Source of the DNA: Heterocephalus glaber
Lineage: Eukaryota > Chordata > Mammalia > Rodentia > Bathyergidae
DNA length: 64,000 nucleotides
Direction: 5' to 3'
NCBI RefSeq assembly: GCF_000247695.1
Contig: NW_004624732.1
Coordinates: forward strand, 24,662,218 to 24,726,217
Below the pieces are notes generated by a model. It ran no database searches. It was given only the letters and a program-made list of their open reading frames with translations, and was not told the DNA's origin. This document shows positions 33,665-45,133 of this stretch, in pieces; position 1 is the stretch's first letter, and each line of letters begins with the position of its first letter. A program made the translations under genes and the position numbers.

Positions 33665-33875
33665 CAGGGGGCAACAAACTATGGCCCAAGGTCGAGCCCA
33701 GTCCTGTCCTGTTTTTCTACGACCCATGAAACAAAACATGTTTTTACACTTTGAAGAGTTAGTTTTTTTAAGGGGAAAGGAAGGGAAGGAAAATAATATG
33801 TTAAAGAAATTGTATGCAGCCTGCCAAGCCTAAAATTTACTATCTGATCATTCACGGGTAAAGTTTGCCAACCAC
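33665..33875. mobile_element. hAT-type MITE
   Basis: Left end CAGGGGGCAACAAACTATGGCCC and right end GGTAAAGTTTGCCAACC are imperfect inverted repeats; internal CAAGCCTAAAATTTACTATCTGATCATTC matches the widespread 'ggcaaactatggccc...gtttgccaacc' element. A G/A-rich patch (33770-33795) lies in the middle. Nonautonomous. Confidence 0.7.
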
Positions 33876-34182
33876 AATGTGAAGGAATGCTGTCGATATT
33901 TGTAAGTTGATCTTGTATCTCACAACCTTGCTGAGTCTTCTAAGTCTAGTCAGTTTTCTGGGGATTGACTTGAACTTTCCACACAGCGAATCACGTCTCC
34001 TACAAACACCAATCTTTCTCTTCCCTTTGTCCCTGTACCTCTTATGCTTGCTTTTTCCTTAGTTTATAGCTTTGGCCAGATCCTAAAATACTGTTTTAAA
34101 AAGCAGTAGTGATACTATTATAAGTATAGTCTCAATAGTAATGAGCCTAAATTTTCTTCATTAATTATAATTCTGCTGTAAG

Positions 34183-34278
34183 TTGTATTTGTTTGTTTGT
34201 TTCTCAGTACTGGGGGTCGAACTCAGGACCTTGTGCTTTCAAGGCAGGCACAGCGCCACTGAGCTACATCCCTAGACC
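34183..34278 (-). repeat. ID SINE
   Basis: Plus-strand complement: GTTTGTTTGTTTCTCAGTACTGGGGGTCGAACTCAGGACC, CTTTCAAGGCAGGCACAGCGCCACTGAGCTACATCCC. Inserted in the antisense L1. The tail is a TTTG repeat. Confidence 0.92.
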
Positions 34279-35049
34279 TCTGCTATATAACCTTTATCAA
34301 ATTAAGGAAAATCTCTTCTATTCTTGGTATTCTAAGAGATTTTTCTTCAGAAATAGGTGTTAGAATTCCTTAAGTGCTCTTGAAATTATCATATGATTTT
34401 GTCCTTTCATTCGTTAATGGGAAGAATTGCACCAATAGATTCCTGCATGTTATATCCTCCTTACCAACCTTAGACAAACTCCGTGTTCACTCAGTGAAAT
34501 GTCCGTAACTTCCTATACTCTCTTTATCAAGTTTCCAAACCTAGGTCATATTAGTTACACTAACTAGGTCAGTGCCTGTGAAGCACAAGTTAGTTATACT
34601 AACTTTATTAAATGAATTTTCACCTTTCCAGCTTTGTCTAATTCTGGAACAAATTTTGTAGGAGAGCAATTACATAGTCCTTGAAGATTTGATAAAATTT
34701 ACCTATAAAACTGTCTGAACCTAAACTTTTTTGGTGAAAAGAACTGTGATCATCACTTCAAATTTTCAGTATCTATTGACCTATTTTTCTATTCCTCCTT
34801 GAGTTCATTATCGATTTTGTGTTTTCCAAGAATTTTGTATCAATTTATTATCATGTAAATATCCATTATCATTATAGTCTTAGAATATTATTTCTTTGTA
34901 GTTATTTTTATTTCTATTATACATTGTATTTGCATATTCATTCTTTTTTCTTGATCAATCTATTAATTTGTTCAAAGAAACCGCTTTAGGCTTCCATTGG
35001 TCTGTGTTTTGCTACTTCCTTGAATTCTTTTTTTATTGTTTTATTCTTT

Positions 35050-35140
35050 TCTTTCTTTTTTTTTTTGTACCAGGGGTCGAACTCGGGTCCTTCCACTTGC
35101 AAGGCAGGTGGCGGAACCACTGAGCTAAATCCCCAGCCCC
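35050..35140 (-). repeat. ID SINE with 17-base target-site duplication
   Basis: Complement shows GTACCAGGGGTCGAACTCGGGTCC and GCAAGGCAGGTGGCGGAACCACTGAGCTAAATCCCCAGCCCC. Flanks TTATTGTTTTATTCTTT (35033-35049) and TTATCGTTTTATTCTTT (35141-35157) differ at one base, so this insertion is comparatively young. Confidence 0.96.
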
Positions 35141-35580
35141 TTATCGTTTTATTCTTTCTCCTCCCTTTTGTTTTGCTTTATTACTCTTTCCCAACTCCTT
35201 GATTTGATTACTTAGCTCACTTGCTTCATTTGATAAATATACCTTATGCTATATGTTTTCCTGTGAGTCCTCTTTTTGAACCTGTGCCTCAAAATGTGGG
35301 CATATAGCATTTTTATCATCATTCAGGTCTCAGTATTATATAATTTTCCCCCGTGATTTCCTCTTCAATCCAGATATAATTTACTAGTACATTATATAGT
35401 TTCCAGACATACAAAATGTTTTCAGTGATCCTTTTGTCACTGATTTGTGATTTTATCACATGGTAATCCAAAAACACAGATTCAAGGATGCTGGTTCTTT
35501 CAAATACTTTGAGACTTTCCAGCACAAAGCCAGTTTTCATGACTCCCCCAACCATGCCTGGAAAAGCATTCCATTCTCCC

Positions 35581-36042
35581 TGCTAGAGTCCGAGTACTGA
35601 GTGTTTCCCAAAGCCCACATGTTAAAAGCCTGGTCCCCAGGTTGGCACCACAGGGAGGTGGTGGAAATGTTAAGAGGCGGGGCCCAGCGAGAGGTCTTCA
35701 GGTCATTGGGGATGTACCCTGAAGAAGACTGTTTGGGCTGGGAATTGAGCCCAGTGGTGCAGCGCCTGCCTTGCAAGCACGAGGTCCTGAATTCAATCTT
35801 CAGTACCGACCAAAAAAAAAGATCGTGAGCCCCAGTCTTCACCTTTCTCTCTGTCATTCCCAGTCATGAAATGATCAGGCTCTGCTCCTCCACCACAAGC
35901 TCCTGGCATGAGGTACTGACACAACCCCAAAGCAACCAGTCCTGACGAGAAGCCCCTAAAACCATGGGCTGACACCAACGTTTTTCCCTCGTAAGTTGAC
36001 TATATTCGTATGTATTACAGTAATAGAAAGCTGAGTAACACA
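35581..36042 (+). mobile_element. Solo LTR, MaLR type, carrying an ID insertion
   Basis: Starts near TGCTAGAGTCCGAGTACTG and ends CTGAGTAACACA. It contains CCCAAAGCCCACATGTTAAAAGCCTGGTCCCCAGG, GGAGGTGGTGGAAATGTTAAGAGGCGGGGCCCAGCGAGAGGTC, GGTCATTGGGGATGTACCCTGAAG, and after the SINE the CCATGAAATGATCAGGCTCTGC-like and CATGGGCTGACACC parts. The host is the ancient antisense L1, whose sequence resumes just after it. Confidence 0.82.
35735..35820 (+). repeat. ID SINE inside the LTR
   Basis: GGGCTGGGAATTGAGCCCAGTGGTGCAGCGCCTGCCTTGCAAGCACGAGGTCCTGAATTCAATC, then CAGTACCGACC and a nine-A tail. AAGACTGT before and AAGATCGT after may be the target-site duplication. Confidence 0.94.
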
Positions 36043-36289
36043 TTTTACTTGTGCAACGCTTCACCTTTGTAAACTGGAGTTCTGTTTATTTTTCTAGGTC
36101 TTTTTTTATCTGCTCAATCTATCAGTTTCTTAGAAGCATGTGCTAAAATTGGTAACCCATTCTCGGCCAACCGGAGAAACCTTTCTGACACAAAAATTCA
36201 ACCACATCATTCCCATTGCTTGGTGGGGAGGATTAGCAAAGAACATCCAGAGCTAGGCTGGCAACAAGGCCTTCCTGCCCTAGGCCTGC

Positions 36290-36760
36290 CTCAGCCCCCC
36301 ATCGGGCCTAGCTCTCCTCCAGCAGCCCTTCCCAACCTGCCCTACAGCCCCCATGAACTCCTTGCCACTCACGTTGCAAGCTCATGCACCCTCTTACCTC
36401 CACCCTGTCTCCACCCTCTGAAATTTTCTCCCAAGCTCACCTAGCTCCTCAGAAATTCTCACTTGCCCTTCAAGATTCAGCTCTGGATTTTCAACCTCAT
36501 CGACCACAACATCCCCACAGACACTTGGACTCCAGCCAGGCTGTGTCCTCTCCAGCTCCACTGCTGTGTCATGTCCTCACCTGGCTCTGACCCTTTGCCC
36601 AAGCTGTGCCTCCCGCTGGGACATTTCTCAGAGGGGCCTCCTCTCTGCCACTCCAGGGCTCAGCTCAACCCCTTCTTTTGAAACACACCCCTTACATGCC
36701 TGTTTTAGGTGCCTTCTTCTGGCACATCCACAGACAGCTTCATCTGTGTGCCGTACCTAG
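36290..36760 (+). repeat. L2 LINE 3' fragment
   Basis: Sense L2: a CTCACTTGCCCTTCAAGATTCAGCTC segment, GGGACATTTCTCAGAGGGGCCTCC (the 'cacctcctctgtgaagcc' position) and a CCTTACATGCCTGTTTTAG part. Moderately decayed. Confidence 0.5.
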
Positions 36761-36764
36761 GTAA

Positions 36765-37785
36765 TCATCAGCTTTCCTTTGCAGGAATCGACATTCTAGA
36801 ACTTGGGGTGTCAAACTCCAGTGCAAATGAGGTCCACGGAGGTTTGCACTAACAGCTGCCTAGGAACTGTGAGGTCTGCTGCCTAGACCCACATCGGAGG
36901 GCATCTCAGCCAGCTTGGGTGGCTCCCTGGGCAAAAGCCACTTTCATGAAGTGCTAAGTGATGAGCAAGAAGAAGCAGTAGAAAAGAGCCAGCAGAATGT
37001 TCCAAGAAGGACAGAAGAGCAAATAATGGTCCAGGTGCAAGGAAGGCCCAGGGCAGCCTCCCTGGAAGCCTGTACCTCTATCCACACTGCCCCCAAGACA
37101 ACCTGCTCCCACAAAAATGAGCACCCACCTAATAAAGGCAGGATGAACCATGCTCCCCACTGCCAGGCCTGAACGGCCAGGTTCAGAAATCCAGGGCCAG
37201 CCCAAGAGTGAAGGCCTGCAGGTAGAAATAGAGCCTGACTTCCAGGGTAGCAATGGGAAAGTGCACCCCCATCACTGACTCTGCGCATCAGCTGGAGGGC
37301 AGCATCCTCTTTCTGGGACTATGGAGTACAGTGCTGGCCCGTAGGGGCCACCCAGGAAGAGGTACACAGGAGATTCACCCCAGGGAAGTGTCCTCACAAC
37401 TTGCTGCCAGGCTGGCAGCCTGGCATGTGCCCACCTGGGTTGTTTGGTCTTTTTTGTTTAATGGTGCTCTGTTTTCCAGGGAGTAAAGCAGGGAATTGTT
37501 GGAAGGCTTTGTGCACTGTTGGGCAGGACAGGGGCTCCTGGGTGGGCCTGGCCCTGTACTGCAGAGGTAAGAGCAGGTACAGAGCATGCTCCTGGCCCCA
37601 GAGCTAAGGGCTGGGCCTGACTAAGCCAAGTGTGCCACACTACATGCCCACCTGGAAGCTGCTCACTCAGCCACTCTGCACTCAAGGGCACCTACTAGGT
37701 GCCCATTGAGCCAACAGCCACCAGGGATCTACTGACAAGCATCAGCCAAAAAGCATCTGAGTGCTCAGGCCCTGAGCCTGAGAGT
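36765..37785. other. Unassigned sequence
   Basis: No gene or repeat recognised. Two minus-strand frames of about 100-114 codons overlap each other and plus-strand frames. Confidence 0.35.
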
Positions 37786-37789
37786 TGTA

Positions 37790-38225
37790 GGGGTTCAGAA
37801 AAGAATTTAGAGCAGGGATGTCAGGGGAGCTGTGTTTGAGAAAGTGTTTGCCAGAATGATAGGGAGAAAGGCATTCAGGCAGTGGGAGCTTCTTGGCAGG
37901 GGCCCACAGTGTGAGCATCCTGGAGTGGGAGCAAATGCCTGGTCCCTTTGGCAGAGCCACGAAGTTCAAGGCAACAGGAGCAGACTTGATGACCTCAGGA
38001 TCCTGTGGAGTCTAAACTTCATCCTTTGGGCAGTGGGAAAATGCAGTGGCCTCCAGCCGTAGAAAGGCCACACATGGGCAATGGATTGGGGTTGGCAAGC
38101 CCAGAGCTTCATTCAGGCTGCAGCTATGAGCCACACAGCAGAGAGGGCCTTAGGAAGGGATTCAGCAGGACTTGTGCTAAATGGGTCTTGGGGACACTTT
38201 CCCGACCTGTGGCCTGAGCACCCCA
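37790..38225 (-). repeat. L2 LINE fragment
   Basis: Complement-L2 order: GGCATTCAGGCAGTGGGAGCTTCTTGGCAGGGGCCC, GGCAGAGCCACGAAGTTCAAGG, GACCTCAGGATCCTGTGGAGTCTAAACTTCATCCTTTGGGCAGTGGG (the 'ttggcttttactctgagtgagatggg' region). Confidence 0.5.
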
Positions 38226-38539
38226 AATGCCCAAGGTGTCTGAGAGCTACCAAACTCTTTCTCTACAGAAGGTGGACCTCAATATCAGAGAAAGCTCGGC
38301 TGGCCAGCAGTTTCCCCAGAGAAGGCCCTTGGGCCCTGCTTCCCCTCCTAAAGCATGTTGGGGGTCTGGCGACACTCAGACTCCCAGGATCTGTGAGTCT
38401 TCTTTTAGAGCCTTAGGACTCTGTCACAGCGCTGAAGATGAGCAGAGGCCAGGGAGCAAGCAGGAAGTTCAGGACACACCCTGCAGGGCACTTTGGGGAG
38501 TGATTCTCAGCCCTCAGCAGTGAAATGACAAGGGGGATG

Positions 38540-38665
38540 GATGGGGCTGGGGTAGGGGTGGGACCAGCTGACCTTGAAGTCCAGCCCTCATTTACAGCAG
38601 TGTGACCTGAATCAGGTTTCAGAACCTCTTGGGGCTGCTGATTGTTCATCTGTAATTTACCACAT
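38540..38665 (+). repeat. MIR SINE fragment
   Basis: CAGTGTGACCTGAATCAGGTTTCAGAACCTCTTGGGGCTGCTGATTGTTCATCTGTAAT follows the MIR core. Confidence 0.65.
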
Positions 38666-38667
38666 GC

Positions 38668-38815
38668 CAGCCCCTGTACTTCGTCACCTCACGCCTAATT
38701 CTATTCGGTCCTCCTTGAACGTCAGGAGCAGGTGCTATCACTTGGCCCACTGTATAGACAAGGAAACTGATCATATGAGAGGACCAAGCAGTTGTCTCTT
38801 AGAGGCTTGAGAAGC
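38668..38815 (-). repeat. MIR or L2 fragment
   Basis: CCAGCCCCTGTACTTCGTCACCTCACGCC, GGAGCAGGTGCTATCACTTGGCCCACTGTATAGACAAGGAAACTGA matches the antisense MIR order and abuts the opposite-strand copy. Confidence 0.6.
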
Positions 38816-39239
38816 ACCTGAATCTCTCTGCTTCAGTGGCCAAGTTCTGTCTCCAAGGACTTAATAACCCTGACTCCCTGCATTTTCTGTGAGGCCTGGA
38901 ACGGGAAGGAGCCAGTCCCTGGAAATTCCTTGCATACCCCATCATCTCCATTCCCGCTGCTGTGCTCCCTGGGACCCCTGCCTCAGACAGACTCCCTCCC
39001 TAAGCTCATCTTCCTATCTCATTTGCTGCTTCTGACTCAAAGCAGCAGACAGGCCTCTGCAAATTCCCAACATTTCAGAATTTTTCAAATGAGCTTTCTG
39101 TAAAGATATGGACTATCTACCAAGTGACCTTGCCATGTCTCACAGCCTCTGTGAGTATGGACAGAGATGCAGGTGTGGGTCAGAAAGGTTGCCAGGAGGA
39201 GAAGGCCCTGCCACCCCAGGGACTCAGCCACTTTCACGG

Positions 39240-39370
39240 TACATGATGGCCCTGTGTGTGCAAGCAAGTGCATGCATGTGTATGTGTGGCGGCACTCGCA
39301 TGGCAACATGCCCTATAGGCGTGAGCTTGATGCACATACAAACACACACCATCTGAGTGGGTACACGGCA
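39240..39370. repeat. TG/CA-rich low-complexity stretch
   Basis: Interrupted TGTGTGTGCAAGCAAGTGCATGCATGTG units, then CACATACAAACACACACC. A related CA-rich stretch follows at about 39770-39870. Confidence 0.7.
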
Positions 39371-39374
39371 AACA

Positions 39375-40340
39375 CACGGCACTTGTGCATGGTCCAGAGC
39401 CCAGGTGGGTATGGACTTGGGCGAGGGAGACACTTCCTCAGCCTGAGATTTCCTCCCAGGAGGGTTGTGGGCTGGGTTCAGGGACCCAGCAAGGCCTCTG
39501 AAGGAAAGGAGGTGGAGAATTTCCTTCTCACAGCATCCCCAGCATCCTGGAAGCCTCCAGCTCACTCACGAGGCCACCTTAGGTCTGCAGTCAGCTGACA
39601 GGCCGAGGCCAGCCAGGTCTCCAGCAAAGCACGAGGGTTCCCAGGACTGGTTTTCAGGGCCCTGGCATGTGTGATGCTTCCCCAGCCGCAGCTTCAGTCC
39701 CACCCAAAGAACACCATCCCCTCCACACACCCAGGCAATTCTCCACCCTGAAACACCCTCCCCAGGGGCTACTCACATGCACACACACATACATGTACCC
39801 CACCACACACGCTGACAAGTGCACATACTCTCACACCCGCTCACATGCTGATGCACACTGCTGCAAACTAACCACATGTTCGCTCGGATATGTGCACCCC
39901 ACACACCCTGACACAGGCCAGCAAACTGCAGCTCACCCTGGAAGGCATTCTTATCCACTGTGTGGGGCAGAGCCACTGTTAAATAGGACAAACCCCACCA
40001 GAAGAAAATTATTCCCTCTTCAATAAGATCTTTTTCAGCAATTGCTAATTCTATTGTGACTTCTGGTGCTACTGAGCTTTATTGTCTTCTAACACTCATT
40101 AATCTCTCTTCTTGACAAAAAGAGGGTAGGCATCACACTCAGAGCCATCCACAGACCATAGCATCTAGTTAGGCCATAGCATCTAATAGCTTTTTTGTTG
40201 GTATTGCCCTCTATGAATAACAGATCATATGATTTTCTGTTTATAGTGACGGTCTGATTTCTTTGTAAAGTAAATGGAAGAGTTTTTTAAAGTGGAAAAT
40301 ACCGCAGAAATAATTTCATAGAAAGTTCCAGAAAATGCAT
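39375..40340. other. Unassigned sequence
   Basis: Apart from the CA-rich patch at 39770-39870 nothing is recognised; the last 350 bases are AT-rich and may be old transposon DNA. Confidence 0.35.
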
Positions 40341-40344
40341 AGCT

Positions 40345-40560
40345 ATAAAGGGGTAGGTCAAGTGTCACCTCCTCCAAGAGGCCCTCCCCCAATGTCCCCC
40401 CCTCTGGAGAGCTGGATAGCCCCTGCAGACCTGCCCCCACCACGTGCCATGCACAACAGTGTGAGGTCCTGGAGGATGGGAATGCACCCTCCTGTGTTCC
40501 CTGTGGAATCCCAAGACCTAGCCCTGGGGCTGTTTCAACAGAAAGAGGATGAATGAAAAC
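40345..40560 (+). repeat. L2 LINE 3' end
   Basis: Sense L2: GGTCAAGTGTCACCTCCTCCAAGAGGCCCTCCCC, later GAGGTCCTGGAGGATGGGAATG and a GAAAGAGGATGAATGAA tail. Confidence 0.72.
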
Positions 40561-40715
40561 TTTTTGGTGGGCCTGGAAATTGGACTCAGGATTTTTGCAC
40601 TAGGCTATATCTCTAGCACTTTTTATTTTTTATTTTGAGACAGGGTCTTGCTAGGTCACTAAGTTTCCCAGGCCGGACTTCAACTTTCCATCCTCCTGCC
40701 TCAAACTCCCAGAGT
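40561..40715 (-). repeat. B1-ID composite SINE, decayed
   Basis: ID part complement GGAAATTGGACTCAGGATTTTTGCACTAGGC, linker TTTTTATTTTTTATTTTGAGACAGGGTCTTGC, B1 part CCCAGGCCGGACTTCAACTTTCCATCCTCCTGCCTCAAACTCCCAGAGT. The distal B1 head is missing. Confidence 0.85.
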
Positions 40716-41169
40716 TTTTAAATGAATTCGCATTTGCTGTATTTGTATTTAGAAGACAGAGGGGAAATCCACTTTCATGGATTTTCTCCCAGCACTGCAG
40801 TGTACACTAGAAGGGTGGAGGTGAGATGAGAGCAACTCTCCCCTCTATTCCACAGGACCTCAAAGGATCGGCATGGCACGCACCCCAGCATGCACATGCA
40901 TGACGTGGGGGGCCTGGGGGGTGAGGACACAGGAGGCTCAGGTGTTACCCCAGCATGGCGGACCCTGTGGTCCCCTCTCTGAACTCTAGGTCCCTGGTCT
41001 GCCACAGAGGATAACACCCCTTCCCTTCATAAGAGATGTGCCCAAACCCTGTCCTCTGGCTGTCCTGATTTCTTCTGGGCTGATCAGCCCCCAAAGGGAA
41101 CCCCAAAACCTGCCACCTCCCCTAGTCCCTGCTCTCTGACCACCGGTAGTGGCTGTGGATCTGTGGCCT

Positions 41170-41240
41170 CCAGGGCCCAGCTTGGTGCTGAACACATTGT
41201 AGGTGCTCAACAGGTATTTTCGAATGAATGATGGAATGTC
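41170..41240 (+). repeat. L2 LINE tail
   Basis: TTGGTGCTGAACACATTGTAGGTGCTCAACAGGTATTTTCGAATGAATGATGG matches the extreme L2 3' end. Confidence 0.7.
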
Positions 41241-41244
41241 ACTC

Positions 41245-42580
41245 TGACTGGTTTGTGTTTATTATTGTTTCAAGAAGCTTGGAAAAACAGTTCCACTGCT
41301 AACATAAAGCAATAGTGTTCATATTAAGCAGGACAATAGTGAGGCAAAGAATGACACACTGGGACAGCACATTATACATGGATGTGATACCTTCTGTGAT
41401 TTCCCTAGAAGCTGTGACCAGCTCCTCCAGGTAGCAGGTGATCAATCAAACATGCACCTGGCAAGTGGGGGCCCACAGTGCTGAAGCTCAGCCCCCAGCC
41501 CAGACATCCTGAGGCCCATTCCAGTTTCTAGCTGCCCAGAAGAACCTCAGAACCAAGGTGAGGGAGCAGTGAGGCTCAGGGGCCTAGGACCTCCCCTGGG
41601 AGGGGCACCAAAAGGCTGCCTGTTAAGGACACAAAAGCCAAGCATGAAAACCAGGAGCCCAGGGCATCCAGATGTGAGTGCTTACAAAGGTATCCACTAT
41701 GTTCTTTCTGCCGACACCAGGCCAAACAATGTCACCAGAGTTCATTCCTGGCCTGCTGACCAGGCTGAAGCATTAGCCGAAGCAGACAGCACATTCACCA
41801 CCCCATCCCAGGGCTCAAGAGGACAGAAATAGGGCCCTGGATAGCCTAGCCTCCCAGGTCATGGGCTGCCTGGCTGCTCAGTGTACAACTTTTCATACTT
41901 GGAGTCTGCTTGGCCTCTCCTAGGAGACTCCACACTCCCTGAGGCAGGGCCAGACCATGTCCTCTCACCAAGGCAGGTGAAGAAACTCATCATGGTCTTG
42001 TCCTGCGGTGGGAGGATTGGGAGAGTGTTAAGCAATGACAGTGCAGGCAGCTCCTGGGCTGGCCTCCTTCTACCCTGCAGGCCAGGGTGGAGGCAGTTGA
42101 GGGGTGCTGGGGTGGTTGTGACAGTCAAGCAGAGGTAGCAAGTGGTACTCAGATGTCAGTGTCCAGACCAAGGGTGGCACCCCACCACAGCCTTGGTCCA
42201 GGCTGCAGGGCTGCCGAGACATAGACTTTTTCTCCCACAAGTGGCTGCCTCTCCATCCCTCCAGCATGCACCCACTCAGTCCTGACCATATTGATTTACT
42301 CTGCATTCTGGGGACCTGTGGCCCCAACAGATGGGGCCCCTGCCTCCCGCCTCCCACCTCCCACATGAACTGTCTCTCAGCCAGCTTCTGGGAGACATTC
42401 AGGGAGAAGGCTGCCTACTTTCTGTCCAGACCATGGATTTTGTGATTCTGGTCTTTATTGTTACTTTGCAACCAAAAATCAGGTTCATGCCCTGGGAGCC
42501 ACATCCTCCACAAAGCAACTGTGCCCTAGGTAACATGTGTCAGCATCTGTAAGCTCCAAGGGATTGGGGACCTGGTTTTC
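41245..42580. other. Unique sequence
   Basis: No supported gene or repeat; overlapping frames up to 98 codons. Confidence 0.35.
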
Positions 42581-42587
42581 AAAAGCA

Positions 42588-42712
42588 TCCCCAGAGCTTT
42601 GCACATAGCCTGTGTGTGATAATATAGGAATAAATGCATAAATGAATGATGGCATGAATGAATGATTGCTTGAATGAATCATTAATGAATGAATACATGA
42701 ATGGTACAAATA
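42588..42712 (+). repeat. L2 tail with expanded AATG tract
   Basis: CAGAGCTTTGCACATAGCCTGTGTGTG, then AATAAATGCATAAATGAATG and TGAATGAATGA units continuing for about 80 bases. The tetranucleotide appears to extend the L2 TGAATGAA tail. Confidence 0.72.
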
Positions 42713-42900
42713 ATTAACTTTCTCCTACTGTATACTGGGCTCTGTTCTGTCTGTTTTACCTGTGCTGTCTCATTTAATCTTTGGAGCAACTTAAGGGGTA
42801 GGTGCTGTTATGGTTCCCATTTGCAAATGAGAAATCAAGGCTCAGATAGAGTAAGTGTTTGACCCAGGTCACTCAGCCATTGGGGACAGAGGTCAGCCTT
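42713..42900 (-). repeat. MIR SINE
   Basis: Clear antisense copy: CTCATTTAATCTTTGGAGCAACTTAAGGGGTAGGTGC, CCCATTTGCAAATGAGAAATCAAGGCTCAGATAGAG, GACCCAGGTCACTCAGCC. Confidence 0.85.
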
Positions 42901-42904
42901 CGTC

Positions 42905-44035
42905 CTGCCTAGGCAGTTCTCCCACCTTCCCCTGCTCTTTGGAAAGGCTCTGGGTAAGGTTTCTTGGTAACTTGAAGGGTTCTGAGAACATCCTGCCATT
43001 CAAGAGTTTGGGCACTTGAGACACAGGATGTCTTGCATCCTCGAACCAGGCTCCTGTTATCGAGTTAGGTGTCCCTCTCTGTAGTCTGCAGCCCCACTGG
43101 GGTGAGGGGCACTGTAAGTTCTTTATACTTGAGCTTGAATTAGTTATAAGCCACTCTCACATGAGGCTAGTGGAGTCCCCTCTGTGGCCCATGCCTGCCC
43201 ACACATCTGCAATCCATGCTGCAACTTTCCCTGCCCTTCACCGAATGCCAGCTCAGCTCATACCCTGTGCTGTCCAGGGGTATTGCCACTACCCTGTCTT
43301 GTCCAAGGGCACTCAGACAACTTGGACATGCAGGGGTGAGGACACCAGACCTCCAAGGAACACCAGCCACCTTGCCAATGGTGAAGCCAGAGCCACCTTG
43401 GGGAACAAATGATCGAATAGTTAGCGACTCTGCCATCAAATGAGTTAGTAAACATTATGTGTCTGTCACAGGCCCAGAGCCATGGACAGGGCCCTCAGGG
43501 AGGATGCACCAAATTGTCTGGCATTTGGTGGTCTCTGCTCCAATCACCTCCTGCAGATCTTTCTCAGGGCCACATCAAAGAGAAAGATCTAACCAATAAA
43601 GTGCTGCCTGAGGGGTCTACCTCTGCATGACACCCAGGGTCGGGCAGGGTCCACAGCATCTTCATACCCCCACACTTCTATGCCAGCCCCACCTTTTGAG
43701 GCTGGGGGCATTCCTGACTCCTACAGGACTCAGTGTCCTCTGATCCTTTGCCCACCCACATCCCTTTAGTCCTCCTCAAATGTCACCAGGACCTCAGCAG
43801 ACAGTTCCCAAGTGCCAGGACAGCACCCAGCCTGGGGCTTATCCAGGGGTCAGCCCTGATCCTACATGTGCCCAGGGACTTTTGCATCTACAAATCCCAC
43901 TTGTACCATCCCCAGGGCCAGAAGAGGAAGTCCTTCCTCACACTGACATGCATCCCCCTGGCCTAGCCAGGCAAGGGCAGAGAGCCAGCTTCCCTTCGAG
44001 TTGCAGGCTCCAAAGACCAGAGAAATCTTCTGTGC
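42905..44035. other. Unique sequence
   Basis: No gene is recognised. A weak sense L2-like piece may lie at about 43700-43830 (CCTCAAATGTCACCAGGACC). Confidence 0.35.
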
Positions 44036-44039
44036 AAAG

Positions 44040-44165
44040 ACCCATCCAGACCTCACAACAGCCCTGTAAGGTCAGCAGCCTGGACCATTGCCCCCACTCA
44101 ACAGTGGGGGAAACAGGCTGAAATAATCTCACAGCCAGGGTCAAAGCTGGGAGCAGCACTAAGAA
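44040..44165 (-). repeat. MIR SINE fragment
   Basis: CCTCACAACAGCCCTGTAAGGTCAGCAG, CAACAGTGGGGGAAACAGGCTGAAA, TCTCACAGCCAGGGTCAAAGCTGGG. Confidence 0.72.
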
Positions 44166-44169
44166 CTCC

Positions 44170-45130
44170 TGGCCCTCCTGATAACCTTCCCTCAACTCAT
44201 TTCCTCCTCCTCCTCAGTGGAAAATAGGCTGGGGATATGATGGTCCATAGCCTGGCTAGACAGCCGACTCCTATTGTCTTTGGTGTCCTGTGACAGACAG
44301 AACCTCCCCAGAGAATGATAGAATGAAGCCCAGGAAAGGGAGGTCACCCTGCCTCCAGGGAGACCTGGGGAGTTGGGTCTGAGTGTTGGCATGGACAGAC
44401 TAACAGAGTACACTCAGACAAGTGGCTTTACATTTCCATAAACACTCCTGAGCACACACTTGCACACTGCACACGAAGCTCACCCTCCGCCTCCGCTCCC
44501 CAAGTGCCCTGTGTGAGTGAGTGGGTGGGAGTGTGGAGCAGCTTCCCGGCGACGGTCTCCGCAGCTCCCTGGAGCCCCCCTCTTGGCTGGGTGTCAGCCT
44601 TGGCCTTATGCACAGGCAGATGCCTCTGAGGAAGGATTTGAAGGCTCGAAGAAGCAGCCTGCCTCCGGTGCGTCCCCGCTTTGCCTGCCTCCTTTCCCAG
44701 GCCTCCCAATAGGAGTCAGAGAACTGAAGGGGAGGAGATGCTCAGCACTGGCCCACGGAGTCCCAGCACTGCTGAGCAGACCACACACCCTCCACTGTGT
44801 CTCCAAAACACACCACCTTGCCACACATCCCACCACTGGAATTCATCCTTCACAATCCTCTCCGTTAGAGGTGAGAAAACCCACTTGGGTCCCAAATAGA
44901 GAGAGTAGAGTCACTGTCCCCACTCAGGTGTCCCAGGCCTGACCCCTCCCCACCCTGTCAAGCTGAGAGGACAGACCTGGGACCCGGACCTTGGGGACAG
45001 AAGCTGGCCAACCTAGCAGAGCCCTCAGAGCACTGGACAAGACGGAGAGGCAGGTGGAGCCTCAGGAGATGAAAGGAACAGGAGCCCACTGAGGATCTCC
45101 TAGACTTTGCAGTTCAGCCAGGTCATTCTG
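44170..45130. other. Unique, moderately GC-rich sequence
   Basis: A mild CpG increase occurs at about 44475-44670. Frames up to 141 codons overlap on both strands without recognisable domains. Confidence 0.35.
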
Positions 45131-45133
45131 CAT

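Larger units (their letters stand above)
31650..36165 (-). mobile_element. Ancient LINE-1, fragmented by later insertions
   Basis: The plus strand reads as complement-L1 in correct order along about 4.5 kb. The C-terminal/3' part is at 31660-31990 (CACACCTGCCAACACCTGG, TTTCGATTTGCACTTCACTGATTACTGG). Internal ORF2 pieces lie at about 33880-34480 (GTAAGTTGATCTTGTATCTCACAACCTTGCTGAG, CTTTATCAAATTAAGGAAAATCTCTTCTATTCTTGG, TTCTGCATG-like region). More 5' ORF2 lies at 34940-35560 (TTGTTCAAAGAAACCGCTTTAGGCTTCC, GGTAATCCAAAAACACAG) and 36075-36160 (TTTTTCTAGGTCTTTTTTTATCTGCTCAATCTATCAG). SINEs, a hAT MITE and an LTR are inserted. No readable protein remains. Some intermediate segments are too decayed to place. 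Confidence 0.75.

Noticed and set aside
33665..33680. Second CTCF-like match (AGCAGGGGGCAAC)
   Set aside because: Lies in the terminal repeat of a hAT-type MITE and has more deviations than the site at 7636.
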